Part shown: piece after piece, positions 7,058-16,413 of the stretch | Position numbering within the stretch: position 1 is the stretch's first letter | Layout: each line of letters starts with the position of its first letter | From: Ahrensia sp. | GTDB lineage: Bacteria; Pseudomonadota; Alphaproteobacteria; Rhizobiales; Rhizobiaceae | Reading direction: 5' to 3' | DNA length: 64,000 bases | NCBI GenBank assembly: GCA_002706335.1 | Contig: PAKZ01000031.1 | Coordinates: 148,698-212,697, forward strand | Notes under the pieces: generated by a model | Seen by the model: only the letters and a program-made list of their open reading frames with translations | The model's database searches: none | Told to the model about the DNA's origin: nothing | Made by a program: the position numbers and the translations under genes

Positions 7058-10000
7058 ACCGTACTTGGAACCGCACGTTGGCACCGATGGTCAAATCCTC
7101 GAATTCTCCCTGAGCAATATTCGACTTGTGGGAAAAAATCTCTCTTGGATATGCGCCAAGACGGATAAAAAACATGTGCCCTGAGATTGATTGAACATAT
7201 CCCGACTGTTCCGGAATTCGGTTCGTGAAAGGGCTTTCTCTGTTGGCAACCTGACGGAACGACTGGGGTGCCTTGGCATCGATCTCATCGAACAAATCAG
7301 CGGCTTTCGCCATTTCTCCGCGAACGAATAGGAACTGCGCTAGGTCAAATCGCGCCTCATAGTTTCCATCGCCGGTGGAGTAAGCCCGGCGCAGGTGGGT
7401 CTCGATCTGATCGTCGCTGCCGACTCCTTCAGTGAGGTAATGTCGCGCCAACTCTGAATGCACATTCTTATCGTCGGGATTGCTAGCCAGTGTGTCCGTC
7501 AATACCTTCAATGCGTCTTCCGGGCTTTTGCGGGTACGATAGATGCGGGCTACCCGTATTGCCGCACCTGAGCCTTTGGGATTCAATCTAAGCGCCTTTT
7601 CCAATGCACGGAGTGCGCGTTCCTCCTGGTCGATCACTTCACGAAAGCGAGCCTCAACCTGAACGATATCAGCATCGTCGGGGAACTGTTGGTTCGCGAG
7701 ACGAATGCGATTTTCGGTCTCTTTCACTTTTTCCGCGAAAAACATCACATCGTGTTCCGGCGTGTCGTTGTTCAAGTCGCGATTAAGTTCCGAAAGTTCG
7801 TCGACCAGCAACTTACACCGGCTCGAAACCGCAAAGCGGCTACTGGACGGCAACGAGTTCAAACGCTCGCGGGCGCGTCTTCGAAGCTGATCCTTCAATA
7901 GAGCCGAATCGACCTTCGTTGCGCGTATGCGGTCAATCTCAGCTTGCGAGTGGATTACGGCAGTGTTCTTTGGCTCGATTTCATGGGCCAGGTTCGCGTG
8001 TCGTTCAGCTTCATCAAGCGATCCGTGGGGGTGATGAAGCTCAAATAGCGCCCATTGTTGATAGAGAAACGCTTGCTTCGGGGCTACGGCGATTGCGGCT
8101 TCGTAAATATGCCGGCCAGGCTGCGGTTCGGAAAAAGTATCAGCAAGCGCCCTGCCTTTGGTCATTTGTTCGAGAGCACGGGCGTCCGATGTGTAGCCGA
8201 AATCTAAGCCGGAAATCAGCCGCGCAAACTGTTCGGCCTTTTCGTTATCTGTGGGGCAGGCCTGACGAAAGACAAGCCGTGCAATCCGGGCGTGGCGGGT
8301 CCTGTAACTGTAGTCACCTGAGTATCTGTCGGTCTCGGCGCGGACAATATTCTTAAGAGGAGAGAAGAACTTTTCCTGATAATCCGCAAAAGTGATCCCC
8401 GAAATACGCGATATCGTACCGGCCCGTGCGCCAACAGCGTATTGATGCATCGTCGAAATATCGAGGTACAGCTGCCGGGCTTGCTCGGGACTTATACGCT
8501 GATGCTCTAGCCTAAGGACTTCCTCAAAGGGCTTGCCTTGCGTCAGCTGGTGAAGGGCGACCAACAGTTGCCGTTCCGCAACCGACTCGAATTGACGTAT
8601 GCGCTCGTCACGTGTTTCACTCGCCAAAAGCCCGAGGCAGCCGTGTTTTTCGAGCAAGTCAATGAGGCCATTGATTTCCTTGCGAGAGAGATACCGCACT
8701 TTCAGTTCCGGCCCCGGAAATTCATTTTCGAGCGCACCGCAATAGGTATGCCAGTCCGCATCCCGTTCGGCTCCGACGACAACTAGTGGAAGCTTTGCCC
8801 CGCGTGCCGCCCTTAAGAGCGTCAGCAGTCGGTCGACGTGAAGGCCGACATCATCCACGAACAGGTAGATCGTTCTGCCGGTAAGTTCATGAAGTTCCAC
8901 AAAAACATCTGGGCGCAATGCGCCATCATCGTTGAACCAAAGGACTAGGGCGTCGGAGGCTGTTGCCGCCTCGTAGGCGGATCGCTTAAGCGCAATGGTC
9001 TTTCCCGATCCGGCAGGTCCCTTTGCCGTGATCACTACCGGACCACTTGGGGCTTCATTCTCCAGGATGGCTTTAAAAAGAATATCTTCCTCAACTTGCC
9101 GACGCACATCGAGCCTGTCGATGATCGCACCCCAGCCGGTATCGTACCCGGAATAGAATTGTTCGGGGCTTTGATGATCGAACGGCATCTCTGCGTGCAC
9201 GAAAGTAAGATCATCGCGCAATGAGCGGTTAGTACGGTCAGACTCGAGCGTCTGTGTCTTGTAGAAGCGCCTGATCGGAAATTCCGCAACGTCTGCCGGC
9301 TGACGCAGTCGACGAAACAGCGGCGGTACAGCGTTATCGAGCGCCGCCATGAAGTCTCCGAAATAGGCCTTGATTAGTTCGACATTCTTAGTCGCCCAAA
9401 ACGCGATATCCTCGTCTTCGGCGTTGGGGGTCACCATGTACCATCTTGGTCGGCGATCAGGGCCAAGATTGTAAATGAGATCCCGAATGTGGGCGTCATC
9501 GAGTCTGTATCCGACGAATATGAAGGTGTGCTCGAATGCCATGTCCTTCAAACGAAGGAAAAGCCGCGTGCGATTCTTTGAGTATGTCGAATAAACCTCT
9601 CTCGAAAGAACCGGCGGAATGTCGCCGTCGTGGATATGATTGAGGCAACCGTGGAGTTTAAGGTAAGGGACAGGATTTGGAAATTCACGTAAGCGGTCGT
9701 CGATGGGTTCATCATCTTTAACGAACGCTACAGGTTGTTGGACTTTGTTCGTTACTTCTCTGTAGGCTTCTTCAACAATTGTGTCGTAATTCGTCGTGGC
9801 GATTGCTCGCCAACTGAAGGTTGGAATCAGCTTGTGAGCGCCCTGTGGTGTGAAGCCACTAAATGCTTTGCGAACTTCCTCATAGACTTGGGGCCCAGAA
9901 CCGGTCGTCGCAATTGCCATCTCGGCGACACCCATGACGTCCCGATTGGGCATCGGCTTCCCAAAGAAGCGACTTGCTAGAATGTCACGGAGCTGATCCG

Positions 10001-10136
10001 CGTCGGGCGGAGTCTCTCCATTCGAGTTTTTAGCCTCTTTCGATGCGCCCGCCCCAAGAAAGAGAACGCATCTTTGACCCTTAACAGCTTCAATCAGGGG
10101 GCCCGAAAGGGCAACTTGTTTCTGTTTCTCGGCCAT
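7014..10136 (-). CDS. SIR2-like / P-loop NTPase / TPR protein with C-terminal cold-shock-like domain, probable anti-phage effector
   Basis: A 1,040-residue protein with four parts. Residues about 8-290 are a SIR2-like NAD-binding domain with LGAGAS (27-32), TTNYD (114-118) and LKLHG (159-163), which include the Asn and His of the active site. Residues about 340-600 hold a P-loop NTPase with GPAGSGKT (373-380) and an acidic Walker B (FVDD, 426-429). Residues about 650-960 are helical TPR-like repeats. The last 63 residues resemble a cold-shock OB fold (GYV..., FFIRL, IFSHKSNI, then RKGPVAISV). SIR2-NTPase-repeat proteins of this kind destroy NAD+ after sensing phage, as in Avs5/SIR2-STAND systems. 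It stands alone, convergent to the nuclease-like operon. NADase activity is inferred from the family. Confidence 0.85.
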   Translation of the reverse strand: MAEKQKQVALSGPLIEAVKGQRCVLFLGAGASKEAKNSNGETPPDADQLRDILASRFFGKPMPNRDVMGVAEMAIATTGSGPQVYEEVRKAFSGFTPQGAHKLIPTFSWRAIATTNYDTIVEEAYREVTNKVQQPVAFVKDDEPIDDRLREFPNPVPYLKLHGCLNHIHDGDIPPVLSREVYSTYSKNRTRLFLRLKDMAFEHTFIFVGYRLDDAHIRDLIYNLGPDRRPRWYMVTPNAEDEDIAFWATKNVELIKAYFGDFMAALDNAVPPLFRRLRQPADVAEFPIRRFYKTQTLESDRTNRSLRDDLTFVHAEMPFDHQSPEQFYSGYDTGWGAIIDRLDVRRQVEEDILFKAILENEAPSGPVVITAKGPAGSGKTIALKRSAYEAATASDALVLWFNDDGALRPDVFVELHELTGRTIYLFVDDVGLHVDRLLTLLRAARGAKLPLVVVGAERDADWHTYCGALENEFPGPELKVRYLSRKEINGLIDLLEKHGCLGLLASETRDERIRQFESVAERQLLVALHQLTQGKPFEEVLRLEHQRISPEQARQLYLDISTMHQYAVGARAGTISRISGITFADYQEKFFSPLKNIVRAETDRYSGDYSYRTRHARIARLVFRQACPTDNEKAEQFARLISGLDFGYTSDARALEQMTKGRALADTFSEPQPGRHIYEAAIAVAPKQAFLYQQWALFELHHPHGSLDEAERHANLAHEIEPKNTAVIHSQAEIDRIRATKVDSALLKDQLRRRARERLNSLPSSSRFAVSSRCKLLVDELSELNRDLNNDTPEHDVMFFAEKVKETENRIRLANQQFPDDADIVQVEARFREVIDQEERALRALEKALRLNPKGSGAAIRVARIYRTRKSPEDALKVLTDTLASNPDDKNVHSELARHYLTEGVGSDDQIETHLRRAYSTGDGNYEARFDLAQFLFVRGEMAKAADLFDEIDAKAPQSFRQVANRESPFTNRIPEQSGYVQSISGHMFFIRLGAYPREIFSHKSNIAQGEFEDLTIGANVRFQVRFNRKGPVAISVSIL

Positions 10137-10275
10137 ACAGTCCCCATCATGATCTGCCGTTTAGACGACTCTCTTAACATCTGCTTTGTGCACGCGGGCG
10201 ACATAAGGTCTTAAATCAAGGCGTCGAATAGTGTTTTTCGCACTGCAAGAGGGCCTTGACTAAGGGCTAACCACC

Positions 10276-10287
10276 ACTTCCGGAAGT
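10276..10287. promoter_or_regulatory. Perfect 12-bp palindrome between the SIR2 gene and the second recombinase
   Basis: ACTTCCGGAAGT is a perfect palindrome in the 226-bp gap between two divergent genes, 75 bp before the recombinase start. It may be an operator for one or both genes, or a recombinase core site. Nothing else was recognised in this gap. Confidence 0.35.
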
Positions 10288-10362
10288 CTATGTTTACGCC
10301 TTTCTTCGTTTGACGATAGCGGATCTGTCCTGCGTGCTCGATGCAAATTGTGGAGAGACAAA

Positions 10363-11367
10363 ATGGATAAGACCACCCTTGAATGTGAAGCGGAAAATCT
10401 AACGGCCGATAATTCCGCCTTATCGGGCCTCAGAAGCGGGACGCAGCCGACGAATCGTGCAATTGCGGAGGTGTTCGCGCCGGGTGATAAGTTTGCCTGC
10501 TATCTGGAGTACGCGATCAGTCCTGCGACACACAATGCCATTCGGTCCGACCTTAAGCAGTTTTATCAATGGGGCGGAACGATCCCGGCGACACCGGTGA
10601 CAATCGCCACCTATCTCGCAGATCATGCCACGAGCCTCTCGATAGCCACGCTCAAGCGGCGGCTCTCTTCGATCTCGCAGGCGCATCTATCAGCTGGCCA
10701 CAAATCACCGACCGCTGATCCACTCGTTCGGCGGACGATGCAGGGCATCCGGCGAATTCACGGAAAGCCTCAGAAGCAGGCCAAACCGCTGGCCGTTACC
10801 GAGATTGCCACCATCGTCCGCGCCATACCGCGTGATCTGACCGGCCAGCGCGACCGCGCTCTTATCCTGCTCGGCTTCGCGGGAGCATTACGCCGATCTG
10901 AGCTGGTCGGCCTCGATGTGCGGGATTTGGCGTTCACAGCAGCCGGTATACGAATTGTCATTCGGCGCTCGAAAACCGACCCCTATGGCGAGGGGCGTAT
11001 CGTGGACGTGCCTGCCAGTGACGAGCTGACCTGTCCCGTCGCGGCGGTCCGGGGATGGCTGGAAGGTGCCGCTATCTTTAAAGGGCCGCTATTCAGGTCC
11101 ATCGACCGGCACGGCAATCTTGGATCGTCCGCGTTGACAGGTCATGCCGTCGCCAACATTCTGAAACGACGCGCCGAGGCTGTCGGCATCGATCCGAAAT
11201 CCATATCGGGCCATAGCTTGCGAGCGGGATACGCAACGAGTGCCGCCATCGCTGGTCATACTGCGTGGGCGATACGGCAACAGACCGGCCATCGTTCGGA
11301 TGAAATGGTCGCCCGATATGTGCGCCTCGCTGGCAATGAGGAACAGGCCCGGCCTCCGCTGTTATGA
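10363..11367 (+). CDS. Tyrosine recombinase/integrase of the XerC/D-like class
   Basis: About 334 residues with a SAM-like N-terminal domain (about 30-130) and a catalytic domain (about 145-330). Catalytic residues visible are Arg in GALRRSEL, Lys in IRRSKTDPYG, His and Arg in GHSLRAGYATS, His in TGHRSDEM and Tyr in VARYVRLA. The ATG at 10363 is preferred because it follows GGAGAGA; the frame extends 15 nt further only through a TTG. It is quite different from the integrase at the left end and lacks its DUF4102 arm domain. It may be a relic of an earlier element, or a recombinase serving a cargo segment between here and the tRNA. No tRNA or obvious att repeat adjoins it. Confidence 0.93.
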   Translation: MDKTTLECEAENLTADNSALSGLRSGTQPTNRAIAEVFAPGDKFACYLEYAISPATHNAIRSDLKQFYQWGGTIPATPVTIATYLADHATSLSIATLKRRLSSISQAHLSAGHKSPTADPLVRRTMQGIRRIHGKPQKQAKPLAVTEIATIVRAIPRDLTGQRDRALILLGFAGALRRSELVGLDVRDLAFTAAGIRIVIRRSKTDPYGEGRIVDVPASDELTCPVAAVRGWLEGAAIFKGPLFRSIDRHGNLGSSALTGHAVANILKRRAEAVGIDPKSISGHSLRAGYATSAAIAGHTAWAIRQQTGHRSDEMVARYVRLAGNEEQARPPLL

Positions 11368-11470
11368 CGCGCCAGTTATTCTGTGATGCCTGATGAGGTG
11401 GCGTGTCCATGTCGGCGCGTAATTTGCCGGGGATTTGCCGGGATTTTGTCCCCGATGGCGGTTTCAGTCG

Positions 11471-11707
11471 CTAGGCGCTTTTCAGCTCGTCGATCAATTC
11501 ATGGACGTCGAAACCGACGATTTCCGACATTTCTAAAAGCTCGATCAGATCGACGCGCCGCTCACCTTTCTCGATGTTCGCGATGAATGGCTGGTGCCGC
11601 CCCATTGCCCGAGCCACATCGGCTTGTGTCATTCCCGATGCCTTGCGTCGAGCAAGTAGCAGCTCGGTCAACTTCTGATGTCGTTCCGAATGTAGCGATT
11701 TCGACAT
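11471..11707 (-). CDS. XRE-family helix-turn-helix regulator
   Basis: A 78-residue single-domain repressor. The Cro/CI helix-turn-helix is clear: LLLARRKASGMTQADVARAM followed by GRHQPFIANIEKGERRVDLIE. The start at 11707 is an ATG at the domain boundary; the frame continues to a TTG at 11767 that would run through the inverted-repeat operator. It is divergent from the small membrane protein and the Shango operon, and a 9-bp inverted repeat lies in the shared intergenic region. Control of its own gene and of the rightward genes is therefore likely. Many defence operons carry such a regulator; the target here is inferred. Confidence 0.9.
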   Translation of the reverse strand: MSKSLHSERHQKLTELLLARRKASGMTQADVARAMGRHQPFIANIEKGERRVDLIELLEMSEIVGFDVHELIDELKSA

Positions 11708-11740
11708 CAGTTTAGCGGGTCCAAAAAAGCTGTTTGAACC

Positions 11741-11765
11741 GGCTAATCCGAAAACTGGATTATCC
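11741..11765. promoter_or_regulatory. Inverted-repeat operator candidate for the XRE regulator
   Basis: Arms GGCTAATCC (11741-11749) and GGATTATCC (11757-11765) match at 8 of 9 positions as an inverted repeat around a 7-nt spacer. The repeat lies 34 bp upstream of the XRE start codon and 78 bp upstream of the rightward gene, the expected position of an autoregulatory operator. An A+T-rich stretch (AAAAATTAGATATTTTC) directly to the right could hold the rightward promoter. Confidence 0.55.
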
Positions 11766-11843
11766 AAAAATTAGATATTTTCTTGGAACGTGCCGCGAAA
11801 AAGAGGCGACTATTGAAAGTGCGCCAACGAACAGGAGGCACAT

Positions 11844-12368
11844 ATGGCCAGTAGAGATGCGATGATTGCGGAACTCGTAACAATGCGTGCACGTGGCGAA
11901 ATCAGCCAAGACGAGTTGGAGGCTGCCCGGAAAATCGTTGAGAAGGGGGACCGACCTGCTGATACGGTTGAAACGAAGCCGAACCGCAAGCCCGACGGGC
12001 AGGTTAGCTTTGGTCAGGGGATGAAATTTGGCGGGGCGATCTTCGCGTTTTGCATCGTGGTGGCAATTATATCGTCTTCATTCGAAACCGGCGGTGATGG
12101 AAAACGTGCCGCTTCCCGCGACGGATCGGAATGCTTTTCGGTATGGGATGGCTCTTCGCGGGAATTCGTGAAGAGCGTAAAAAGCCAGCTTCGCGATCCG
12201 TCGAGCTTTGAACACGTGGAAACGCGCTTCACCGAAAAGAACGCTCGCGGCGAAATCGGAGTGCGCATGACCTATCGCGCAAAGAACGGTTTCGGAGGCA
12301 TAAATACCGAGACTGCTTACGGAACGATCAGCGCGAATGACTGCAGATTGGTCTCCAATAAGAATTGA
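11844..12368 (+). CDS. Small single-pass membrane protein of unknown function
   Basis: 174 residues. The first 35 form an amphipathic helical segment (MIAELVTMRARGEISQDELE) like the short oligomerisation-type domains placed before membrane anchors. A single membrane span follows (about 60-80, GGAIFAFCIVVAIISS), then a C-terminal domain of about 90 residues (FVKSVKSQLRDPSSFEHV ... YRAKNGFGG) found in other small bacterial envelope proteins. A strong ribosome binding site (AGGAGG) precedes the ATG. It is separated from sngA by about 210 bp, so it may or may not belong to that operon. No function is claimed. Confidence 0.75.
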   Translation: MASRDAMIAELVTMRARGEISQDELEAARKIVEKGDRPADTVETKPNRKPDGQVSFGQGMKFGGAIFAFCIVVAIISSSFETGGDGKRAASRDGSECFSVWDGSSREFVKSVKSQLRDPSSFEHVETRFTEKNARGEIGVRMTYRAKNGFGGINTETAYGTISANDCRLVSNKN

Positions 12369-12580
12369 ACTTATCGTGTAGAATTGTTGGTCGGTAAATG
12401 CCGGAGGGCTGTTATCGACGGAGATTAGGCTGCTGAACTAGCGCAGCGCAGAAATCCTTGCCCCTCGTTGGTGCTGCACGATGCGTCGTTTGCATGGTTC
12501 TCTGAACATGATGGTTGGCGCAACACTTTCAAACCGCTACCCTCTTGAGCAACAGTTTCCGGCTTGGGGACCGGTGGTTC

Positions 12581-15097
12581 ATGTTGGAATTTCTTTCGAC
12601 GGCGTTCTTTTTCGTCATACGTTTGATTGCCTATTATCTTCTGTATTTTATTCTGACTTTAATCGCCTTGGCGGTCGCTCTCGGCGGGACAACGGATAGT
12701 GTTTGGGCTGGATTGATCGGCCTGTTTCTCCCGCCCATTCTTGCTTTCGTGCATGCACGACGGAGCCTCCGGCGGCGGAAAATCCACAGATCGGGGAACA
12801 AGGTAAAAGAAGCCGAAATCAGGACGCAGTCGCGAGCAGTGTCTTTTGGACAACGCAAACAAACGCCCTCCATCACAAAAGACGAACGAACAAAGCATTC
12901 CACGACAGAAGCTGGCAAAGGTCTGAGTGTTCCCCATCATGTAGCCGATCCGTCTGATTCCAGATTGTCGGTAACGCGAGCGGAGACGTACAGTAAATAT
13001 CCAGCGAGTTCCCATAACGCCGAAAGAGGCTGGATACCAAAACATCGACCCGCATCCGTCAGAGGGTGGGAGATCGGGGGAATGGTGTACGTCGGCACGC
13101 CACCGCGAGCAGGCCGGAACGGCGGAAAATGCCGCGCTTACATCGATCCAGCACTCCCTATTGGTAGGGAGCCCGCAGACAAAGAGGGTAAAGGGCTGGA
13201 TTATTGGCCTAACTACTCCTCGATTCCTCCAGTCTCACGTGCCACATATCTCAAGTGGCTCGCCGACGGTCGAAATGATCCGGCGTTCAATGTCGGCTAC
13301 ATGTTTCTTTACTTCTATGGTCTCGAACGGCGTTTCCTGGTCGAGAACCCGGAAAGCGACGAAAAGCAGGAAATCTTGGATGAGGCCGAACGCCTTAGCC
13401 AGCTCTATCAAGACAACTATTCGGCACAGAAATATCTTCAGGATTTCATTGAGTTCGGAAAGGTCGTGTCCAATTCACCGGCCTTGCGAAACCCCACCTT
13501 CAATAATCGCGGATACGAGCTTCCAGCATCGCTAAAGGTTGCTGTCGGGGCAATTGTCGCGGGTTCCGGCAAATTGGACGCCGATTGGACCTTGAGTTGG
13601 TGGTACTGTCATCCTGAATCCAACGTGCGCACTGCGGCGCAGCGTTGCGAACAAGAGTTTCGCACCCTGTTCCGAAGGAAATTCCAAAACCGCTATCCGG
13701 ATGGGATGAAGGTTCGGGTACCGAAGAAGACCCTTTCGCTTCATTATCGTGCAGCGTCCGGGGAGTTCGAGCGAACCTACACTCCTCGGTTTAAGAACGA
13801 CGCCCTTCCAGACATTTCGCTACTCAAAAGACCGGTCAGTGCAGCGCAGGAAATCGCTGACGAGGCAATGAGCGAACTTGCAAAATATAGCCGTTTCGTC
13901 GGCAAGAATCCGGAAAAGAGAGGGACCATCGAAGCATTTGCGCTGCTCCCAAAGGAACTCCGTTCAACTCATCGCTCGGGCGACGTGGAAGCCTTGACGG
14001 CATGGCTGTGGGGGATCGTGAATGCTGGAGGTAAAGTCGTTGCAGCTGATTTAGTCGAAAGACTAGAGAACGACCGCCCAGACAAAATCAGTAAACGACA
14101 GCTTGTTGACGTGGAAGATGCGTTGGCAAGTCTCGGTTTCGGCATCGCGCCGGACTCCCGGTATTCGCTCCGAACACCGAAAATTGACGAGCCGATGATC
14201 CTCTTTCAACTGCCGTCGGAAGAGATTGTGCGCAACGAGGTAAGCGAGGCCTATCGCGATGGATTGTTGCAGGTTGCTTTGGGAGTATTTGTCGCCCAGG
14301 CGGACAATAAAGTGGACGTCTCAGAGAAAAAGTCCTTGCTTGAACTTGTTAAGGGCCTTCCCGGCCTCAATGCACGGGAACGGCTGCGAATGGTCGCGAA
14401 CTTGATGTGGTTACTCGCCGTTCCACCGGACTTTGCGTTGTTTCGCAGCAAGTTAAAAAGCGCATCTTCAGAGAACCAGCGGGCTATCCGAAATTTTGTG
14501 GTATCGATGGTGCATGCGGACTCCGTTGTTCATGCCGATGAAGTCCGACGAGTTGAATCCATATACAGAGCACTGGGTCTACCCACACAATCTGTTTATT
14601 CGGACCTTCATGCCCGTGGGGGTTCCGACGAGCCAGTTGTTGTGCAACGGGCCGTCGCGGCTCTGCCGGGCGACCAAATTCCTGAAGAGAGCAGCGGGAA
14701 TGGACTCGACGCAGCGAGAATTGCAGCAATTCGTTCCGACACTTCGCGAGTCTCTGCGGTTTTGGGCGCTATTTTCGCCGACGGCGAGGAGGAGGCCGCG
14801 TCCGAAACCCTGGAAACGGAGAATGATGCTGGGATGGGTAAAACACGCCGGTTCGACGGTTTGGACGTAGGGCACGCAGCGTTTGTTGATGAACTGATAC
14901 AGCGCGTTCATTGGAGTGAAGGCGAATTTGCAGAACTGGCAAAGCGTCATAATCTATTGGCGGCAGGATGCCTTGAGACGATCAACGAATGGGCATTCGA
15001 AAGATATGACGATGCGTTAGTCGAGGAATACGATGGACTTGAACTGAACAAGGATATCATTCGTCTACTTGATGGGCAGATCGGGGGAGCAGTTTAG
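12581..15097 (+). CDS. sngA: Shango defence protein SngA-like: membrane-anchored TerB-domain protein
   Basis: About 838 residues. Two hydrophobic segments (about 5-35 and 42-58) anchor the N-terminus. After a linker comes a TerB-N-type domain (about 160-370, from GWEIGGMVYVG to DFIEFGK), then a TerB-like all-helical domain (about 560-690, with two acidic motifs, AQADNKVDVSEKKSL and MVHADSVVHADEVRR), and a TerB-C-type end (about 765-835). The frame opens upstream through a TTG at 12515, but the ATG at 12581 starts exactly at the hydrophobic segment. TerB + ATPase + helicase is the composition of the anti-phage system Shango. The stop codon overlaps the start of the ATPase gene by one base. Confidence 0.85.
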   Translation: MLEFLSTAFFFVIRLIAYYLLYFILTLIALAVALGGTTDSVWAGLIGLFLPPILAFVHARRSLRRRKIHRSGNKVKEAEIRTQSRAVSFGQRKQTPSITKDERTKHSTTEAGKGLSVPHHVADPSDSRLSVTRAETYSKYPASSHNAERGWIPKHRPASVRGWEIGGMVYVGTPPRAGRNGGKCRAYIDPALPIGREPADKEGKGLDYWPNYSSIPPVSRATYLKWLADGRNDPAFNVGYMFLYFYGLERRFLVENPESDEKQEILDEAERLSQLYQDNYSAQKYLQDFIEFGKVVSNSPALRNPTFNNRGYELPASLKVAVGAIVAGSGKLDADWTLSWWYCHPESNVRTAAQRCEQEFRTLFRRKFQNRYPDGMKVRVPKKTLSLHYRAASGEFERTYTPRFKNDALPDISLLKRPVSAAQEIADEAMSELAKYSRFVGKNPEKRGTIEAFALLPKELRSTHRSGDVEALTAWLWGIVNAGGKVVAADLVERLENDRPDKISKRQLVDVEDALASLGFGIAPDSRYSLRTPKIDEPMILFQLPSEEIVRNEVSEAYRDGLLQVALGVFVAQADNKVDVSEKKSLLELVKGLPGLNARERLRMVANLMWLLAVPPDFALFRSKLKSASSENQRAIRNFVVSMVHADSVVHADEVRRVESIYRALGLPTQSVYSDLHARGGSDEPVVVQRAVAALPGDQIPEESSGNGLDAARIAAIRSDTSRVSAVLGAIFADGEEEAASETLETENDAGMGKTRRFDGLDVGHAAFVDELIQRVHWSEGEFAELAKRHNLLAAGCLETINEWAFERYDDALVEEYDGLELNKDIIRLLDGQIGGAV

Positions 15098-16413
15098 TGG
15101 CCGCATTAAAACGTAGAGAACGTGACACGATAATTCAGGCTCTTCGCGCCGGCGTGGTTCCCAAACTCGGACTGCAGCATATCCAGGTAGGCCGTGCTCG
15201 GGAAATCGAGGAACTGGTGAAGGATATGGAGCGCGTCGCGGACGGTGGTGCGGCAATCCGGTTCATCATCGGCGAGTATGGATCGGGCAAGACCTTTTTC
15301 CTCAATCTCATTCGGCTTGTCGCAATGGAAAAAGGTCTGGTCGTTTTGTCCGCCGACTTGGCTCCTGATCGTCGTCTGCATGCAACTGGCGGCCAGGCCC
15401 GAGGTCTTTATGCGGAGTTGGCGCACAATCTTGCCACACGGACCAAACCCGGCGGCGGCGCGATGGCGAGCATTGTCGAGCGTTTCGTGACCCAATCCCA
15501 CAAGGAAGCGCAGGAACGCGATCTGGCGACCGGGATCGTCATTAGGGAGAAACTGGCCCATTTCGAAGAGTTCACGGGAGGATTCGACTTCGCCGAGGTC
15601 ATAGGAAAATACTGGGAAGGACATGAAACTGGCGACGAAGACCTGAAAACAGCGGCGTTGCGATGGCTTCGCGCCGAATACTCGACCCGGACCGATGCCC
15701 GTAAGTCGCTTGGCGTGCGAACGATAATCGACGATGCCAATGTCTATGACGCCCTGAAACTGATGGCGGCCTTCGTCCGCGAAGCGGGATATAAGGGTCT
15801 TCTCGTGTCGCTGGACGAAATGGTCAATCTCTACAAGTTGACTTCGTCTCAGGCGCGCAACGCCAATTTCGAGCAGATACTCCGCATCTTGAATGACGTA
15901 CTCCAGGGAGGGGCCGGCAGTATCGGATTTCTAATGGGCGGCACGCCGGAGCTCCTCATGGACACGCGACGGGGCCTTTACAGCTATGAGGCACTGCACA
16001 CACGTTTGGCGGAGAACACCTTCGTTCGTGAAGGCCTTGTCGACATGACAGGACCCGTCATCCGGCTTGCCAATCTGACCCCGGAAGACCTCTTTGTCCT
16101 TTTGCAGAATATTCGCGAGGTCATGTTTGAGGACGGTCATTCCCTACCCGACGAGGCTCTTGTCGCGTTCATGGACCATTGCTCCCGCCGTATCGGAGAA
16201 GCCTATTTCCGCACACCGAGAAACACGGTGAAAGCATTTGTCGACATGCTCTCAGTAATTGACCAGAACCCCGGTACGACATGGCGTGACCTGATTGGTG
16301 ATCTGGCCATCGAACCGGACACCGGCGACGACATGAGCGACATTTCCGACGAGCCGGTGGCGGCCCCGGTCAGCAATTCAGATGACGACCTGGCCAGTTT
16401 CAAATTGTCATGA
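15097..16413 (+). CDS. sngB: Shango defence ATPase SngB-like (BrxD/DUF2791 family)
   Basis: A 438-residue P-loop ATPase. Walker A is GEYGSGKTFFLN (about 57-68) and Walker B is LLVSLDEMVNLY (about 234-245); both match the BrxD/DUF2791 family found in type 2 and type 6 BREX loci. The acidic C-terminal tail is probably disordered. The GTG start overlaps the sngA stop codon (TAGTG), with GGGGGAG upstream, so the two are translationally coupled; the end overlaps the helicase gene as ATGA. The ATPase presumably works with the helicase on DNA. No methyltransferase, PglZ or BrxC gene is nearby, which argues against BREX. Confidence 0.88.
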   Translation: MAALKRRERDTIIQALRAGVVPKLGLQHIQVGRAREIEELVKDMERVADGGAAIRFIIGEYGSGKTFFLNLIRLVAMEKGLVVLSADLAPDRRLHATGGQARGLYAELAHNLATRTKPGGGAMASIVERFVTQSHKEAQERDLATGIVIREKLAHFEEFTGGFDFAEVIGKYWEGHETGDEDLKTAALRWLRAEYSTRTDARKSLGVRTIIDDANVYDALKLMAAFVREAGYKGLLVSLDEMVNLYKLTSSQARNANFEQILRILNDVLQGGAGSIGFLMGGTPELLMDTRRGLYSYEALHTRLAENTFVREGLVDMTGPVIRLANLTPEDLFVLLQNIREVMFEDGHSLPDEALVAFMDHCSRRIGEAYFRTPRNTVKAFVDMLSVIDQNPGTTWRDLIGDLAIEPDTGDDMSDISDEPVAAPVSNSDDDLASFKLS

